Counted from the first letter of the stretch, positions 1 through 10,115 are shown. The stretch: 64,000 bases of DNA from an uncultured Candidatus Melainabacteria bacterium (GCA_934726055.1 CAKVCZ010000007.1:50404-114403), one strand, 5' to 3'. Numbers and translations are program-made. The notes: generated by a model from the sequence alone, not told the origin.

Positions 1-441
1 ACCTTTGATGACAATGATGAGGCTCTGCTTGAGTCCTACTTAAAAAAAGTTGCGTCAACAGCTATTGTTGTAGTGCTAAAAGATATGGACAGAGTCAGAA
101 GGACAAACAAAGGCTACGTAAACAATGATAAAATCGATAAGAATTCTTCTTATTCAGAAACTTCAAATGCACAAGTTTTCGATGCTAACTATAATTTTAT
201 AAATATAAAAACAAATCCTGAAGATATCGTTATAGAAAGGGAACTTCTACAATCAGTCTATGATGCAATTGTAATTGCACATAGCCAAAATGTAGAAAAA
301 CAATATTTGCAATTATACGAACTTCGCTATGTTGATGGAGAAAAACAATCAGAGATTGCAAGAAAAATGAATATATCTCAATCACAAGTTTCAAAAAGAC
401 TTTTTGAACTTATGGAATCAGTAAAAAAATCTATTAACTAA
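1..441 (+). CDS. RNA polymerase sigma-70 family factor (3' part)
   Basis: The frame is open from base 1 with no start, so the gene begins before the window; 146 codons remain. The C-terminal third holds a sigma region 4-like helix-turn-helix: LRYVDGEKQSEIARKMNIS followed by QSQVSKRLFELM, the usual ExAxxLxxSxxxVSxxL pattern. The preceding part (YLKKVASTAIVVVLKDMDRVRR) looks like the end of region 2. The GTG at base 73 could be read as a start but has no ribosome binding site and would cut the domain. The next gene starts 23 bases downstream on the same strand, so they are probably cotranscribed. Alternative-sigma identity (SigF/SigH-like) cannot be decided from this fragment. Confidence 0.75.
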   Translation, partial: TFDDNDEALLESYLKKVASTAIVVVLKDMDRVRRTNKGYVNNDKIDKNSSYSETSNAQVFDANYNFINIKTNPEDIVIERELLQSVYDAIVIAHSQNVEKQYLQLYELRYVDGEKQSEIARKMNISQSQVSKRLFELMESVKKSIN

Positions 442-464
442 CAACAAACTAAATTGGGTAAAAT

Positions 465-3400
465 ATGATTTGTCCAAAATGTAAAAAACAAATACCAAAA
501 GACACTATAAATTGTCCGCATTGCAACGCAAAAGTAGGGACAATTTGTAAGACTTGTGGTGCATATAATTTAATATATAACAAATCATGTGTAGAATGCG
601 GAGCTGAACTTGTTAAATTTTGCCCAAAATGTAAATCTGCTAACTTTCCGCATGCTCAAAATTGCAGAAAATGCGGTTATTCTTTCAGAAAAGGACAATC
701 AAACAATAAAAAACAGCCAAATATGGCACCTCCTAAACAATTCGTACTTCCGGAATTATCAAAACATAAACCAACAAGGAAGCGTCCTGCGGAGCTAATT
801 GAAAAACCTATCAAGAACATGCCAAAAAGTCCTATCATCAATGTTAATTCAGCAAAACAAATGATTGATGGCATTCCGCTACTTCCAGAAAAAGAACTTC
901 TTGACAATAATGAGCAAATTTTATCAAAAAGAATTTCAACTAAAAAAGTTTCAAATTCAACTAAATTAACTAACAATAATAATAAACAAGTAGTAAAAAA
1001 AGTTAAGAAAAAGCGTATGGAGCCGGAAGAAGCATTAAAGCTTCAATTGCAACTTAACACTCTGCAAAACCAACTTATGGGATTGCAACAACAATTGAAG
1101 ATTTTACCTCAACAGCTAAATTCTATGAATTTGCAAAATAATGCTGCAAATCCAATAGAAAATAATTCCCAAGTAAACAAAGAAGAAGAAGAACCTAAAA
1201 AACAACCTGAAATTATCGAAGAAAAGCCAAAATCAAATCAAAGAAGCGTTCTTCCAAAGCCTAAAAAATTAGATTCTTCTAAAAATAATTTAAATAATTT
1301 GAATAATAAGCGAAGAATATCTAAAGGAATATTACCTTTAAAAGCAAACGTTTTACCAAATAGTTCAAATGTAAAACCAAATCACACAAAAGTTACTCCG
1401 CCAGTTAAGAATGTATTATCAGAAGCTGCTAACAAAAGTTTTAAAAACATACATCAAAACAACGAAAATATTGTAAATGAACAAAGTAATGTACCTAATC
1501 AAAATGAAATGTCTTATGCACCAAATCTTTTCACGCAACAGAGTGCAAAAAACATTTTAGTAAATACCTTATTAAACACCTCTGTAAGCATAATTTCGCT
1601 TAGCGGTGAAAGCGGTATAGGTAAAAATATAGTCCTAAGAGCAACAATAGATGAACTTAAAGAAAATCAATTTGTGTGGCTAATAGGAAAAGCCACCCCT
1701 CTCAGTCAAATAACTCCTTGTGGATTATTCCAAGATATTCTGCTAACATTCTTTAATGTTCCAAATTATTGTGTTAATACTCAAAAATTAAGAAAAGATT
1801 CATCAAAATTCTTTAAAAAAGAATTTCCAAATTTGGATTATGACGAAATTGATGATTTAATTAATTTTCTATATCCTGAAAAAACATCTTACTATGAAAA
1901 TTTATTTCATAACAAGGCTAAAACATTTACAATGCTAAGAAAAGTCTTCGATGTAATAACATCAAGAATGCAAACAGTATTTGTTTTTGATAATTTCGAA
2001 CACATAGATAATATGTCTTACGAATTTTTAAAAACACTTGTACATGCACAAACAGGTTTATTAAATACAAAATTTATACTAACATATAATGAACCAAAAT
2101 CTGCAAAATCTTATTTGTATGAAAAATCACTAACTGATAATTCTTATGCGGATATTTCGCTAATTCCGTTTAATGATAGTCAAACAGACACATTCATTAA
2201 CCAATATAATCCGCTATTTATAGGCACATCTCAAAATTTAAGAGAAACTATACATAAACAAACCGGTGGCAATCCTGCATATATTGAACAAATATTGAAT
2301 CTTATTACCGATTCCAGCAGAAATTACATTTCGTTTAGTCTGCCAAATTCTTTTGAAGGAGTTGTAAAACGTCGTCTTGAAATATTAAAACAAGAAAATT
2401 CACACGTTTACGAAATGCTTATTGCATCAGCTATTTTAGGATTGAAATTCTATCCGGTGATTTTAAATCAATTATTCAAAATTGATAATAAATCGTTTAT
2501 TGCATTTTTCTCAAGTTTATTAGATTTAAACTACATTACACCTATAAACGAATCCGCATACGAATTTAAAAATACTAGATTATGGAAAACAATTCTTGAT
2601 ATTGCCCGTAAAGACAGAAACTTTATGAATATAAACGAAAGGCTATTCGTTATATTATCAGAATTTACACTTTCATCACATTCAACTTTGGCACTTATTG
2701 CAACAAGCTTGAAAGAAAATTTAAGTGCACTAAATATATGGACTGATGTTGTAAAACAAACATCCGCAATTGGCGATGAAAATATTTATATAATGGCACA
2801 AAAATATTCATTGTTACTGGTTGAAAAATTACAAGGAATGAATAGTTCTTTAATTAAAAACAATATATACGAACGCTTAGGAAAAATAATGTCCTTTACA
2901 AATCCTAAAGCTGCAATAGAATATTTACCAAAAGTTATAGAAAATTCTCGTCGTTTGGACGATAACTTAAAAGAATTTGAATTAATAGGATATTTAGCTC
3001 ACTGTTGTCATGAGGTTGGAAATCACTTTGGAGTAATAGAATGCATTGATAATGCCGTTGCAAATATTGATTCGTCTTACGATTTAGAAATAGCAATGAT
3101 TAAATCAAGAAAACTTGAGCCACTATTAACCATAGGTAACTTTGGTGAAGTAGTTGATTTAATTGACAATGATATTCTGCCTGTATTCGAACAAAATCTT
3201 GATACAACAAGACCACATAAAAACATCAAAATAGAAGATTTATTTGAAGCATGGCTAAATACATACTTAATTCTTGCAAATGCACTTGTATTACAGGGTG
3301 ATAATAGAGCAATCGGTATTGTAAGCACCATTTTTGAAATTGTGGAAAAGAATCATATTCACAACGACTTATACATCTGCAAAACAAAACTTACTTTGGC

Positions 3401-4205
3401 TCTTGCAAATACATTAAAAGGCGACATAAGAGAATCTGAAAAGATTTTAGATGAAACTCTTAAACAATATAAGAACAATGACATAATGGATGCACAAGCA
3501 ATAACAATTTGGAATTTAGCAAGTGTTTTAAACAGCATATTTAGAAATAAACTTGAAGGAATACAAGACGAATTATTCCAAATTGTAACCTTTGCAAACA
3601 ATAATCATGATGTATTCACAAAAAATCTGTTAAAATTATTACTTGGAAAAGTACTAAAGGAAAAAGGTAAATTCAAGCAAGCTTTATTAATTTACACCGA
3701 ACAACTTGCATACTTTGCAAACGAAAAGAATTCTCTTGGGGTATTAATTGCTTGGTACTTTATTTCAGAAGTAATTTTACTTACAGCAGGAGCTGAAAAA
3801 TCTTTAGAATACTCTTTAAAGGCACTTGATATTGCACAAAGTCCAAAAATACAAAATTACTACTTTATTGCACAATTTAATAAAATTATTGGTGAAGCAT
3901 ACTTAGCTCTTCAAGATTATGATGCAGCAAAGGCCTATATAGAAAGTGCAATCGGCATAGCAAGACAATTTGATTTATTAGATGTACTTTCAGAATTATA
4001 CTATTTATACGGCAAATATTTACAAGAAATTGCGACAATAAAATCGGATTCACAACAAAACTATGCAAATAGTGCATTCAAAATGTTTGATAAAGCTGTA
4101 AATCTATCACAAAAGCTCGAAAACGGACTTCTTGTAAGTACAGTTATGGCATCAATTACAGAACTTCGTAGATTCTGCCAGAAAAACGGAATAATTATAA
4201 GATAA
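465..4205 (+). CDS. Zinc-ribbon / STAND-type ATPase / TPR protein, 1246 aa
   Basis: The first 75 residues contain three zinc ribbons (CPKC..CPHC, CKTC..CVEC, CPKC..CRKC). A long Lys/Asn/Gln-rich disordered linker with a Q/L coiled coil follows (about 85-340). An AAA/STAND NTPase domain comes next: Walker A GESGIGKN near residue 385 and Walker B TVFVFDNFEH near 505, with an HTGGNP-like sensor (KQTGGNPAY) near 605. The rest (about 640-1246) is alpha-helical with TPR-like repeats (for example AAKAYIESAIGIARQF). This order resembles MalT-type signalling ATPases but has a zinc-ribbon head instead of a LuxR DNA-binding tail. It directly follows the sigma factor gene, so a regulatory link is possible but inferred. 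No catalytic output domain is visible. Confidence 0.7.
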   Translation: MICPKCKKQIPKDTINCPHCNAKVGTICKTCGAYNLIYNKSCVECGAELVKFCPKCKSANFPHAQNCRKCGYSFRKGQSNNKKQPNMAPPKQFVLPELSKHKPTRKRPAELIEKPIKNMPKSPIINVNSAKQMIDGIPLLPEKELLDNNEQILSKRISTKKVSNSTKLTNNNNKQVVKKVKKKRMEPEEALKLQLQLNTLQNQLMGLQQQLKILPQQLNSMNLQNNAANPIENNSQVNKEEEEPKKQPEIIEEKPKSNQRSVLPKPKKLDSSKNNLNNLNNKRRISKGILPLKANVLPNSSNVKPNHTKVTPPVKNVLSEAANKSFKNIHQNNENIVNEQSNVPNQNEMSYAPNLFTQQSAKNILVNTLLNTSVSIISLSGESGIGKNIVLRATIDELKENQFVWLIGKATPLSQITPCGLFQDILLTFFNVPNYCVNTQKLRKDSSKFFKKEFPNLDYDEIDDLINFLYPEKTSYYENLFHNKAKTFTMLRKVFDVITSRMQTVFVFDNFEHIDNMSYEFLKTLVHAQTGLLNTKFILTYNEPKSAKSYLYEKSLTDNSYADISLIPFNDSQTDTFINQYNPLFIGTSQNLRETIHKQTGGNPAYIEQILNLITDSSRNYISFSLPNSFEGVVKRRLEILKQENSHVYEMLIASAILGLKFYPVILNQLFKIDNKSFIAFFSSLLDLNYITPINESAYEFKNTRLWKTILDIARKDRNFMNINERLFVILSEFTLSSHSTLALIATSLKENLSALNIWTDVVKQTSAIGDENIYIMAQKYSLLLVEKLQGMNSSLIKNNIYERLGKIMSFTNPKAAIEYLPKVIENSRRLDDNLKEFELIGYLAHCCHEVGNHFGVIECIDNAVANIDSSYDLEIAMIKSRKLEPLLTIGNFGEVVDLIDNDILPVFEQNLDTTRPHKNIKIEDLFEAWLNTYLILANALVLQGDNRAIGIVSTIFEIVEKNHIHNDLYICKTKLTLALANTLKGDIRESEKILDETLKQYKNNDIMDAQAITIWNLASVLNSIFRNKLEGIQDELFQIVTFANNNHDVFTKNLLKLLLGKVLKEKGKFKQALLIYTEQLAYFANEKNSLGVLIAWYFISEVILLTAGAEKSLEYSLKALDIAQSPKIQNYYFIAQFNKIIGEAYLALQDYDAAKAYIESAIGIARQFDLLDVLSELYYLYGKYLQEIATIKSDSQQNYANSAFKMFDKAVNLSQKLENGLLVSTVMASITELRRFCQKNGIIIR

Positions 4206-4219
4206 TGCAATCAATATCG

Positions 4220-5308
4220 TTAGATAAACTCTGCCAATATTACAGTGCTGATTAAAAAGCCTTCATTTGAAAGAGCAAAGCCGTTTTCTGTACGTTTTAT
4301 ATGTCCTGTTGATAGATATTTTTGTAATTGTTTACCGTATTTCTGTTCAAAATCGATATCGAATTTTGAATTAACTTTGCTAACATTTAAACCCTCTGCA
4401 ACACGAAAGCCCAAAAAAATTTCTTCTTCCAATTTTTCTTGAACAGATAGAGTATGTCCGTAATCTTTTATCAAAGGATTTTCTATATAACTATTTATAT
4501 TAAACGCATTCGCATAGCGAACATTATTTTCATAACCGTGAGCTGCACTACCAAATCCGTAATACTCACCATTTGCCCAATACATTAAATTATGCTTTGA
4601 TTGAAATCCTTCACTAATTGCAAAATTACTTATCTCATAATGATTAAAAGTACTTAATTTCTCAATTGCCAACAAATACATATCTGCTTGCAAATCGTCA
4701 TCAGGTAAGTTTTCAGGAATACATTTACCATAAATTGAGTTATCTTCAATTTTTAGACCATACAAAGAAACATGCTGAATATCAAGATTTTTGACAAGTT
4801 CCAAATCTTTTTTAAACAATTCTAAAGTTTGATTAGGCAATCCATAAATCAAATCGACAGAAATATTTTTAAATCCGATTTCTTTTGCTTTTTTTACGGC
4901 ATTAATAGAATCTTGAACAGAATGCAGCCTGCCAATATTATTCAGAATTGCTGAATCAAAAGTTTGGCAACCAATACTCAAACGATTAATACCAATATCA
5001 AAAATACCCTTCAAATATTCTTCCGTTGCATTTTCTGGATTAAGTTCAAAAGTAACTTCAGCACATTCAGATAAATTAAACTTATTAAAAATTTTTTTAA
5101 CATGCTCTAAAGGCAAAACCGATGGAGTACCCCCACCAAAATACAACGTATCAAGGCTATTCTTTTTATAATTAACATCTATATCTTTTAGTAAGGCAAT
5201 TAGATATCCAAGTTCTTTTTTTAAATTAACGGTTGTAGAAAATCCGCAATAACGACATCTTGAATGGCAAAATGGAATATGAATATAAGCACTTTTAGGA
5301 TAATCCAA
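4220..5308 (-). CDS. hemW: HemW-like radical SAM protein
   Basis: 362 aa. The radical SAM cluster motif CHSRCRYCGF lies at residues 14-23, with the HIPFC context typical of the HemN/HemW family, then the GGGTPS SAM-binding motif near residue 60. Length matches HemW (about 370 aa), which is shorter than coproporphyrinogen dehydrogenase HemN (about 450 aa). HemW acts in heme insertion or trafficking, not as a proven oxidase, so the name rests on length and motif. The start is TTG at 5308, five bases after the lpxB stop, with GAGG inside the end of lpxB as ribosome binding site. No other heme genes are in view. Confidence 0.85.
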   Translation of the reverse strand: MDYPKSAYIHIPFCHSRCRYCGFSTTVNLKKELGYLIALLKDIDVNYKKNSLDTLYFGGGTPSVLPLEHVKKIFNKFNLSECAEVTFELNPENATEEYLKGIFDIGINRLSIGCQTFDSAILNNIGRLHSVQDSINAVKKAKEIGFKNISVDLIYGLPNQTLELFKKDLELVKNLDIQHVSLYGLKIEDNSIYGKCIPENLPDDDLQADMYLLAIEKLSTFNHYEISNFAISEGFQSKHNLMYWANGEYYGFGSAAHGYENNVRYANAFNINSYIENPLIKDYGHTLSVQEKLEEEIFLGFRVAEGLNVSKVNSKFDIDFEQKYGKQLQKYLSTGHIKRTENGFALSNEGFLISTVILAEFI

Positions 5309-5312
5309 TTTA

Positions 5313-6440
5313 CTAAACCTCTAAAAGTTCTTCATTAATTCTTTTTGCAACTTCCAATGATGAATTTTTGTTTGACAATAAACTACCAACTTCTTTTAAT
5401 GAATTAATTTGAAAGTTTCTGCAAGATTCATCATACAGCAATTTTTCAATATTGTAAGCTATAAAATCAGGATTTGCAGATTTTTCGATTATTTCAGGAA
5501 CAATATCCTTATCTGCAATAATATTCGGCAAAGAAACTCTTTTAATACATCTTACAAGAAGATAAATTAAATAAAATAAATAAGGTCCTCTATATGCAAT
5601 AATCATAGGAGTATTATAAAGAGCAGCCTCAAGAGCAACCGTACCTGAAGCCAAAATCAAAGCATCAGAAACGCTTAATAGTGCTTGATTTTCACCTTTT
5701 ATAACTTTAAAATCAGTATTTTTAAAATACTTTTTATATACATCATCCGATAAATTAGGTGCTTGAGAGAACACAAATTGCAACTCAGGATGTAATTTTT
5801 TCAAAAGTTTTGCGGATTTAATAAATATACCCATAAGATTCTTTAATTCAAATACTCTTGACCCTGGAAAAACTGCAACAAGTTTTTTATTTTCATCTAA
5901 ATCATATTTTGCAAAAAAATCAGATTTATTAGCCTTTTCAGGCAACTGACTAATCAAAGGATGACCGCAATAAGTTGTTTTTATACCATAAGAATCATAC
6001 ATCTGTTTTTCAAATGGGAAAATACAAAAAACTTCATCGACATATTTTTTAATTTTATTAATGCGACCTTTTCTGCTAGCCCAAACCTGAGGTGGAATAT
6101 AATAATTTGTACGGATACCTGCTTTTTTAAGATGTTTTGCCATTTTTAGATTAAAAACACCATAATCAATAAGTAAAACTAAATCCGGTTTATATTCTTT
6201 TGTTAAATAATTTATTAAACGAACCCCCAAAGTCAAATGATTCCAAACAATTTTAGGAGTCAAACCCATAGCAGACATTTTAGAATGATCAGAGAAAAGT
6301 TTTACACCGAGTTTTTTTAAATTTTCTCCACCAATAGCCTCAATTTGAATATCAGAATTCAACTCAAGCAAATGACGAACAACATTTGAGGCATGCATAT
6401 CACCTGAATGTTCACCTGTTATAATAAATATTTTTTTCAT
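5313..6440 (-). CDS. lpxB: Lipid-A-disaccharide synthase
   Basis: 375 aa, the normal size for LpxB. It begins MKKIFIITGEHSGDMHASN, the conserved GExSGD nucleotide-sugar entry motif of the GT19 family, followed by the IGG block. PGSRVFELK near residue 200 and the SGTVALEAAL block near 270 belong to the C-terminal UDP-binding half. The enzyme joins UDP-2,3-diacylglucosamine and lipid X to lipid A disaccharide at the inner face of the cytoplasmic membrane. Its start lies three bases after lpxI, which makes its substrate, so lpxI-lpxB-hemW reads as one leftward operon. Confidence 0.95.
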   Translation of the reverse strand: MKKIFIITGEHSGDMHASNVVRHLLELNSDIQIEAIGGENLKKLGVKLFSDHSKMSAMGLTPKIVWNHLTLGVRLINYLTKEYKPDLVLLIDYGVFNLKMAKHLKKAGIRTNYYIPPQVWASRKGRINKIKKYVDEVFCIFPFEKQMYDSYGIKTTYCGHPLISQLPEKANKSDFFAKYDLDENKKLVAVFPGSRVFELKNLMGIFIKSAKLLKKLHPELQFVFSQAPNLSDDVYKKYFKNTDFKVIKGENQALLSVSDALILASGTVALEAALYNTPMIIAYRGPYLFYLIYLLVRCIKRVSLPNIIADKDIVPEIIEKSANPDFIAYNIEKLLYDESCRNFQINSLKEVGSLLSNKNSSLEVAKRINEELLEV

Positions 6441-6442
6441 AA

Positions 6443-7258
6443 CTATACTGCCATTATTACAATATTATTTTTATCAGCAAAATTAACAACTTTTTCTTGA
6501 TCAACAATAATAGTTTCGTTAGCTTCAACAGCTAAAACACTTAGCTTGTATTTTTTAAGATTTTTCAAAGTTGTCAAACCAACAGCAGGGATATCAAACC
6601 TTTTATCTTGTTTAGGTTTTGCAACTTTAACGACAACCCCGCCTTTTTTAGCAATTTTACCGCCACGTTCGATACATCTGTCAGTGCCTTCGATGGCTTC
6701 GACTGCCATAACCATTTTATCTTTAATTACAACCGATTGACCAATATCTAGTTTACCCATTTCTTTTGCTGTTGCATAACCATATTGAACATCATTAATT
6801 TGTTCTTCTGTCGGTTTATGTTTACCCAAAACCCCTGCGGGAATCATAAGATTTTTAATAAATATAGTTTGATCTAAAACCGTTACACCTATACTTTCTA
6901 ATTCTTTTACAATCAAGAGCATAACTTCATCATCATTTAATCTTTTAGCAGATTTAATCAATTCAATAGCCCTTGAATCAAATTTTGGGCGTCTTAATAT
7001 AAGCCCTTTATGAACCTTGCCCAAGAAAGTAAGTTGCTTGATCTGTTCATTTTTAAGAATTTCAGTAATTTTCAAAACTTCACCCGGAGCACAGGCATAA
7101 ACTTTTGAACAAACTTTTTTCAAATCGTTATAATTATCATTTGAAAGAGAAATACAAACCACTTCCAAACCGTTTTTAGTTGCATTTTGTGCCATTATAA
7201 CAGGTAATTGACCATCACCCGCAATTAAAGCTTGTTTTTGTTCTAATAAAATAGACAT
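6443..7258 (-). CDS. lpxI: UDP-2,3-diacylglucosamine pyrophosphatase LpxI
   Basis: 271 aa, typical of the LpxI (DUF1009) family that replaces LpxH in many bacteria. It hydrolyses UDP-2,3-diacylglucosamine to lipid X. Visible blocks are the N-terminal IAGDGQLPVIMAQNA, the central FLGKVHKG, and the C-terminal domain GQSVVIKDKMVMAVEAIEGTD plus GVVVKVAKPKQDKRFDIPA, which contribute the conserved acidic and basic residues. The ATG has a clear GAGGAAG ribosome binding site. It is the first gene of the leftward lpxI-lpxB-hemW group and confirms an LPS-type outer membrane. Confidence 0.93.
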   Translation of the reverse strand: MSILLEQKQALIAGDGQLPVIMAQNATKNGLEVVCISLSNDNYNDLKKVCSKVYACAPGEVLKITEILKNEQIKQLTFLGKVHKGLILRRPKFDSRAIELIKSAKRLNDDEVMLLIVKELESIGVTVLDQTIFIKNLMIPAGVLGKHKPTEEQINDVQYGYATAKEMGKLDIGQSVVIKDKMVMAVEAIEGTDRCIERGGKIAKKGGVVVKVAKPKQDKRFDIPAVGLTTLKNLKKYKLSVLAVEANETIIVDQEKVVNFADKNNIVIMAV

Positions 7259-7410
7259 GCTAAATCTTCCTCATTTATTTGTAAATAATTATAACATATA
7301 AATAATAAAAAAATAAATTTTTCATAAAAAATAGCAATTTTTTATAATAAAAATACTTAAATAAAATATACACGACAGATTGCGATTTTAATTTACAAGA
7401 GAGAAAAATT

Positions 7411-7428
7411 ACTGTAAACTAATGTAAA
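7411..7428 (+). promoter_or_regulatory. HLR1-like (RpaB-box-like) direct repeat and -10
   Basis: ACTGTAAACTAATGTAAA reads, on the other strand, as TTTACATT-AG-TTTACAGT. This fits the cyanobacterial HLR1 consensus of two KTTACAWW units separated by two bases. A TAGAAT at 7436-7441 lies seven bases downstream, so the repeat would cover the -35 region, an activator-like position. Binding by an RpaB homologue is inference; no such regulator is encoded in the window. Confidence 0.5.
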
Positions 7429-7503
7429 TAGTAATTAGAATAAATTAAAGATTTTGCAAAAAAATCCGACACAAACAAAGTAAGCATCTGAAAGGTTTAA
7501 TTT

Positions 7504-10062
7504 ATGGCATTTGATAAACTAGTTGGATACAAAACAAATATAGCAGATTTCAAAAATGCTTCTGATGAAGAAATGAAAATCAATGCTAAGAATGCAGTAC
7601 GCCAAACAAGAAAAGCTGTTTCAGGTGCTAAAAGCCAGACAAATGCTGCAAAAAACCAATTAAATGTTTGTAATAATCAAAAAGATGAAGTAAATTATCA
7701 ATTAAACTCAGTAAATGCAGAACATGCAAATGCAGCTACACAAAAAGAAGAAGCTGAAGCTGCAATGGAAAATGCATCATCAGCAGAAGACATGCAAGCA
7801 AAAGATACTGAACTTGCAGATAAATCTGAAATTGCAAAAGAAAACACTGACTTTTTTACAGAAATGACTGAAGCACTTGATGATGAAAGTTTTGCAGACC
7901 AGTTAACGAAAGACACAGAAAGTATAGGCAAATTAAATGCAGAACTTGAAAGTATTAGTGAAGAGCTTGATGCTATGGGACAAGAATCAGGTTCATCACA
8001 AAATTCATCAATGGGTGGATCTGCTCCTGCACAGCCAATGGCTGCTGCACCAAAAGCACAAACACCTCAACCAACAGCAAATTCTGCACCTGAAGCTCCT
8101 GTTTCAATGACAAAAGAGGAACAAGAAGTTGAAAACAAGATGTTTTCTGCTTATGCACTAGATACAGCATCAGAAACAGAAGAAAAGCAAAAGCAAGGTA
8201 AAGCTCCTGCTCAAACATCAACACCTATTATCAACAGCAATTCATCAAAACCTAAAGCACAAACTCCAAGTGCTAATAATGCTCCATTCGCAGCACCTGC
8301 ACCACAAATGAATAAACCTGCTGCAGGTTCAAGCAACAATGCAGGTTCTGCAAATAGTGATGTAGCAACAAGAGCTCAAGAAAAAAGTGCAAGAGCAGAA
8401 GAATTAAAAGCTCAAATTACAGAAAAAAATGAAACATCTATTGCTCTTTCTGAAGAAAAAACTGCATCATTGACAGAACAACAAGAACAAGCTGAAGCAT
8501 TTAATGAACAAGGCGAAGAAGTAAACGAAGATTTAGAAAATTATAAAACAGTTTTAGAAGTAACCGGTCAAGCAGCTGATATGTGTGGAGCAGCTGCCGG
8601 CATAGTTACCTCTGTTGGAACAATCGGTATTGCAGTCGGAGAAGCTCAACAAGAAGCTGCAGCAGATATTTTAGGTGTTGGCACAGTAACTGAAGCAACA
8701 GCCGTGGTTGAAGACACTGTTGGTATTACATTAGATGCAACCGCAGCCGCTCTTGCCGCATCAGTTGTTGCAGCTGCAGCAGCCCCAGTAGTTGCAGCAG
8801 GAGGGGTTTCAGTGCACTCATCAGCAGGAGCAACACACACAGTTTCTGCTGCTGAATTTGCAACTGCAGCAACTCTTCTTACATCAGGATCCTCAACTGT
8901 TGCAACATTTACACCTGTTCAAACTCAAGGTATTGCCATGGGAGCTGATGCAGCTGCAGTGGGAGCAGCAGTTGATGTTTCAAAAATGGGAGTTGCAATT
9001 TCTGAAGGAGATTGGCAAGGTGCAATACAGAGTGCAATAGGAGCTGCTACAAAAACTCTTAGCGTAATTGGTGCTGTTGGTTCAGTTACTGGTTGTTTAT
9101 CTGAAACCGCTACAATGGGTGTAAATATTGCTGAAAAGAGTATTAAAACAGCTACTAACTTGGTTGATATGGGACAAAATATTGCCAACGACAACTTACA
9201 GGGTGCTATTACATCAGGTTTTGGAGCAGTCGCAAGCGGTTTCTCTATTGGTGCAATTGATGGTGTTAGCAGTGCAGCAAAAGCATTTAAAGCAGTTGAA
9301 ACTTCAGCAAATGTTGCTAAAGGAGTTACAGACACTACTTTTGCAGCTATTAATGGAGATGTTCAAGGGGCACTTGTTGCAGGATTCGGAACAGTTGCAA
9401 GCAGTGCGGGATTTGCTGATGGAAAAGTTGCTACTGCAATTTCAGCATCTGCAAATGTTGCTAAAGGTATCACAAATACAACATTCTCTGCTATTGATGG
9501 CGATGTTAAAGGTGCTATAATGAATAGCTTTAGCACAGTTGCAAGTGGAGCAAGCTTTGCCGGATTAAGTGATTCCGCAAATGCAAAAGCTATTGAAAAT
9601 ATGATTGCAGGCAGTGCAAATGCAATTCAATCTTCAGTAGGTATTGGCTTTGCCGCAAAAGATGGAGATGTACAAAGTATTATTTCAAATTCAGTAGGAT
9701 TGGCACAAAGTTCAATTACACTTACAGGCGGAGCAATGGCATATGAATCTGATAATAGCAACTCAGGATCAAATGGAAATACCGTAGATAAAATTAAAGC
9801 AGCTCAAGACCAAGTTAATAAAGCGAAATGGAATGCTATATTAGAAGAAACACCAAAAACACTTGAAAATACAAATAAAATAATAAACGGTGGATTTGGA
9901 ATCAAAGCTGCAATAGACAAAAACAAAGAAGCTAAAAATGGCAATAATAATTCTACTACAACAAACTCAAGTTCTGCATCAACAACAGAAACTTCAAAAC
10001 AATCAGGTTTAACTGAAGAACAAAAAGCTAAATTGGCTAAAATTTCTAAAAAATATCAATAA
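7504..10062 (+). CDS. Large Ala/Gly-rich repeat protein A, 852 aa, unknown function
   Basis: I do not recognise a named family. Residues 1-170 are helical and charged (coiled-coil-like), 170-300 are Pro/Ala/Ser/Gln-rich linker, and 300-360 are another coiled coil. Residues 375-460 are very hydrophobic and Ala-rich (about 80 residues). From about 490 to 760 a loose repeat of about 50-65 residues recurs, with a core GDxQGAxxxxxG followed by an Ala/Ser/Gly run; five copies are visible. It ends GLTEEQKAKLAKISKKYQ. There is no signal peptide. A strong ribosome binding site (GAAAGG, eight bases before ATG) fixes the start. It is a paralogue of the next gene, which shares the domain order, the repeat core and the C-terminal tail. 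A membrane-inserting or secreted structural role is conceivable but unproven. Confidence 0.8.
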   Translation: MAFDKLVGYKTNIADFKNASDEEMKINAKNAVRQTRKAVSGAKSQTNAAKNQLNVCNNQKDEVNYQLNSVNAEHANAATQKEEAEAAMENASSAEDMQAKDTELADKSEIAKENTDFFTEMTEALDDESFADQLTKDTESIGKLNAELESISEELDAMGQESGSSQNSSMGGSAPAQPMAAAPKAQTPQPTANSAPEAPVSMTKEEQEVENKMFSAYALDTASETEEKQKQGKAPAQTSTPIINSNSSKPKAQTPSANNAPFAAPAPQMNKPAAGSSNNAGSANSDVATRAQEKSARAEELKAQITEKNETSIALSEEKTASLTEQQEQAEAFNEQGEEVNEDLENYKTVLEVTGQAADMCGAAAGIVTSVGTIGIAVGEAQQEAAADILGVGTVTEATAVVEDTVGITLDATAAALAASVVAAAAAPVVAAGGVSVHSSAGATHTVSAAEFATAATLLTSGSSTVATFTPVQTQGIAMGADAAAVGAAVDVSKMGVAISEGDWQGAIQSAIGAATKTLSVIGAVGSVTGCLSETATMGVNIAEKSIKTATNLVDMGQNIANDNLQGAITSGFGAVASGFSIGAIDGVSSAAKAFKAVETSANVAKGVTDTTFAAINGDVQGALVAGFGTVASSAGFADGKVATAISASANVAKGITNTTFSAIDGDVKGAIMNSFSTVASGASFAGLSDSANAKAIENMIAGSANAIQSSVGIGFAAKDGDVQSIISNSVGLAQSSITLTGGAMAYESDNSNSGSNGNTVDKIKAAQDQVNKAKWNAILEETPKTLENTNKIINGGFGIKAAIDKNKEAKNGNNNSTTTNSSSASTTETSKQSGLTEEQKAKLAKISKKYQ

Positions 10063-10086
10063 AAATTGCATCTATTACAAAAAAAG

Positions 10087-10115
10087 GAACTTGCTTAAAT
10101 AGCAAGTTCTTTTTT
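10087..10115 (+). terminator. Rho-independent terminator after protein A
   Basis: Nine-base stem GAACTTGCT / AGCAAGTTC with a five-base loop, followed by a run of T, 24 bases after the stop codon of the 852-aa gene. Confidence 0.9.

Noticed and set aside
8646..9335. Long open frames on the minus strand inside the Ala-rich gene
   Set aside because: They arise because GCA/GCT codon repeats read as stop-free sequence on the other strand; no ribosome binding sites, and low-complexity Ala/Thr/Val composition.
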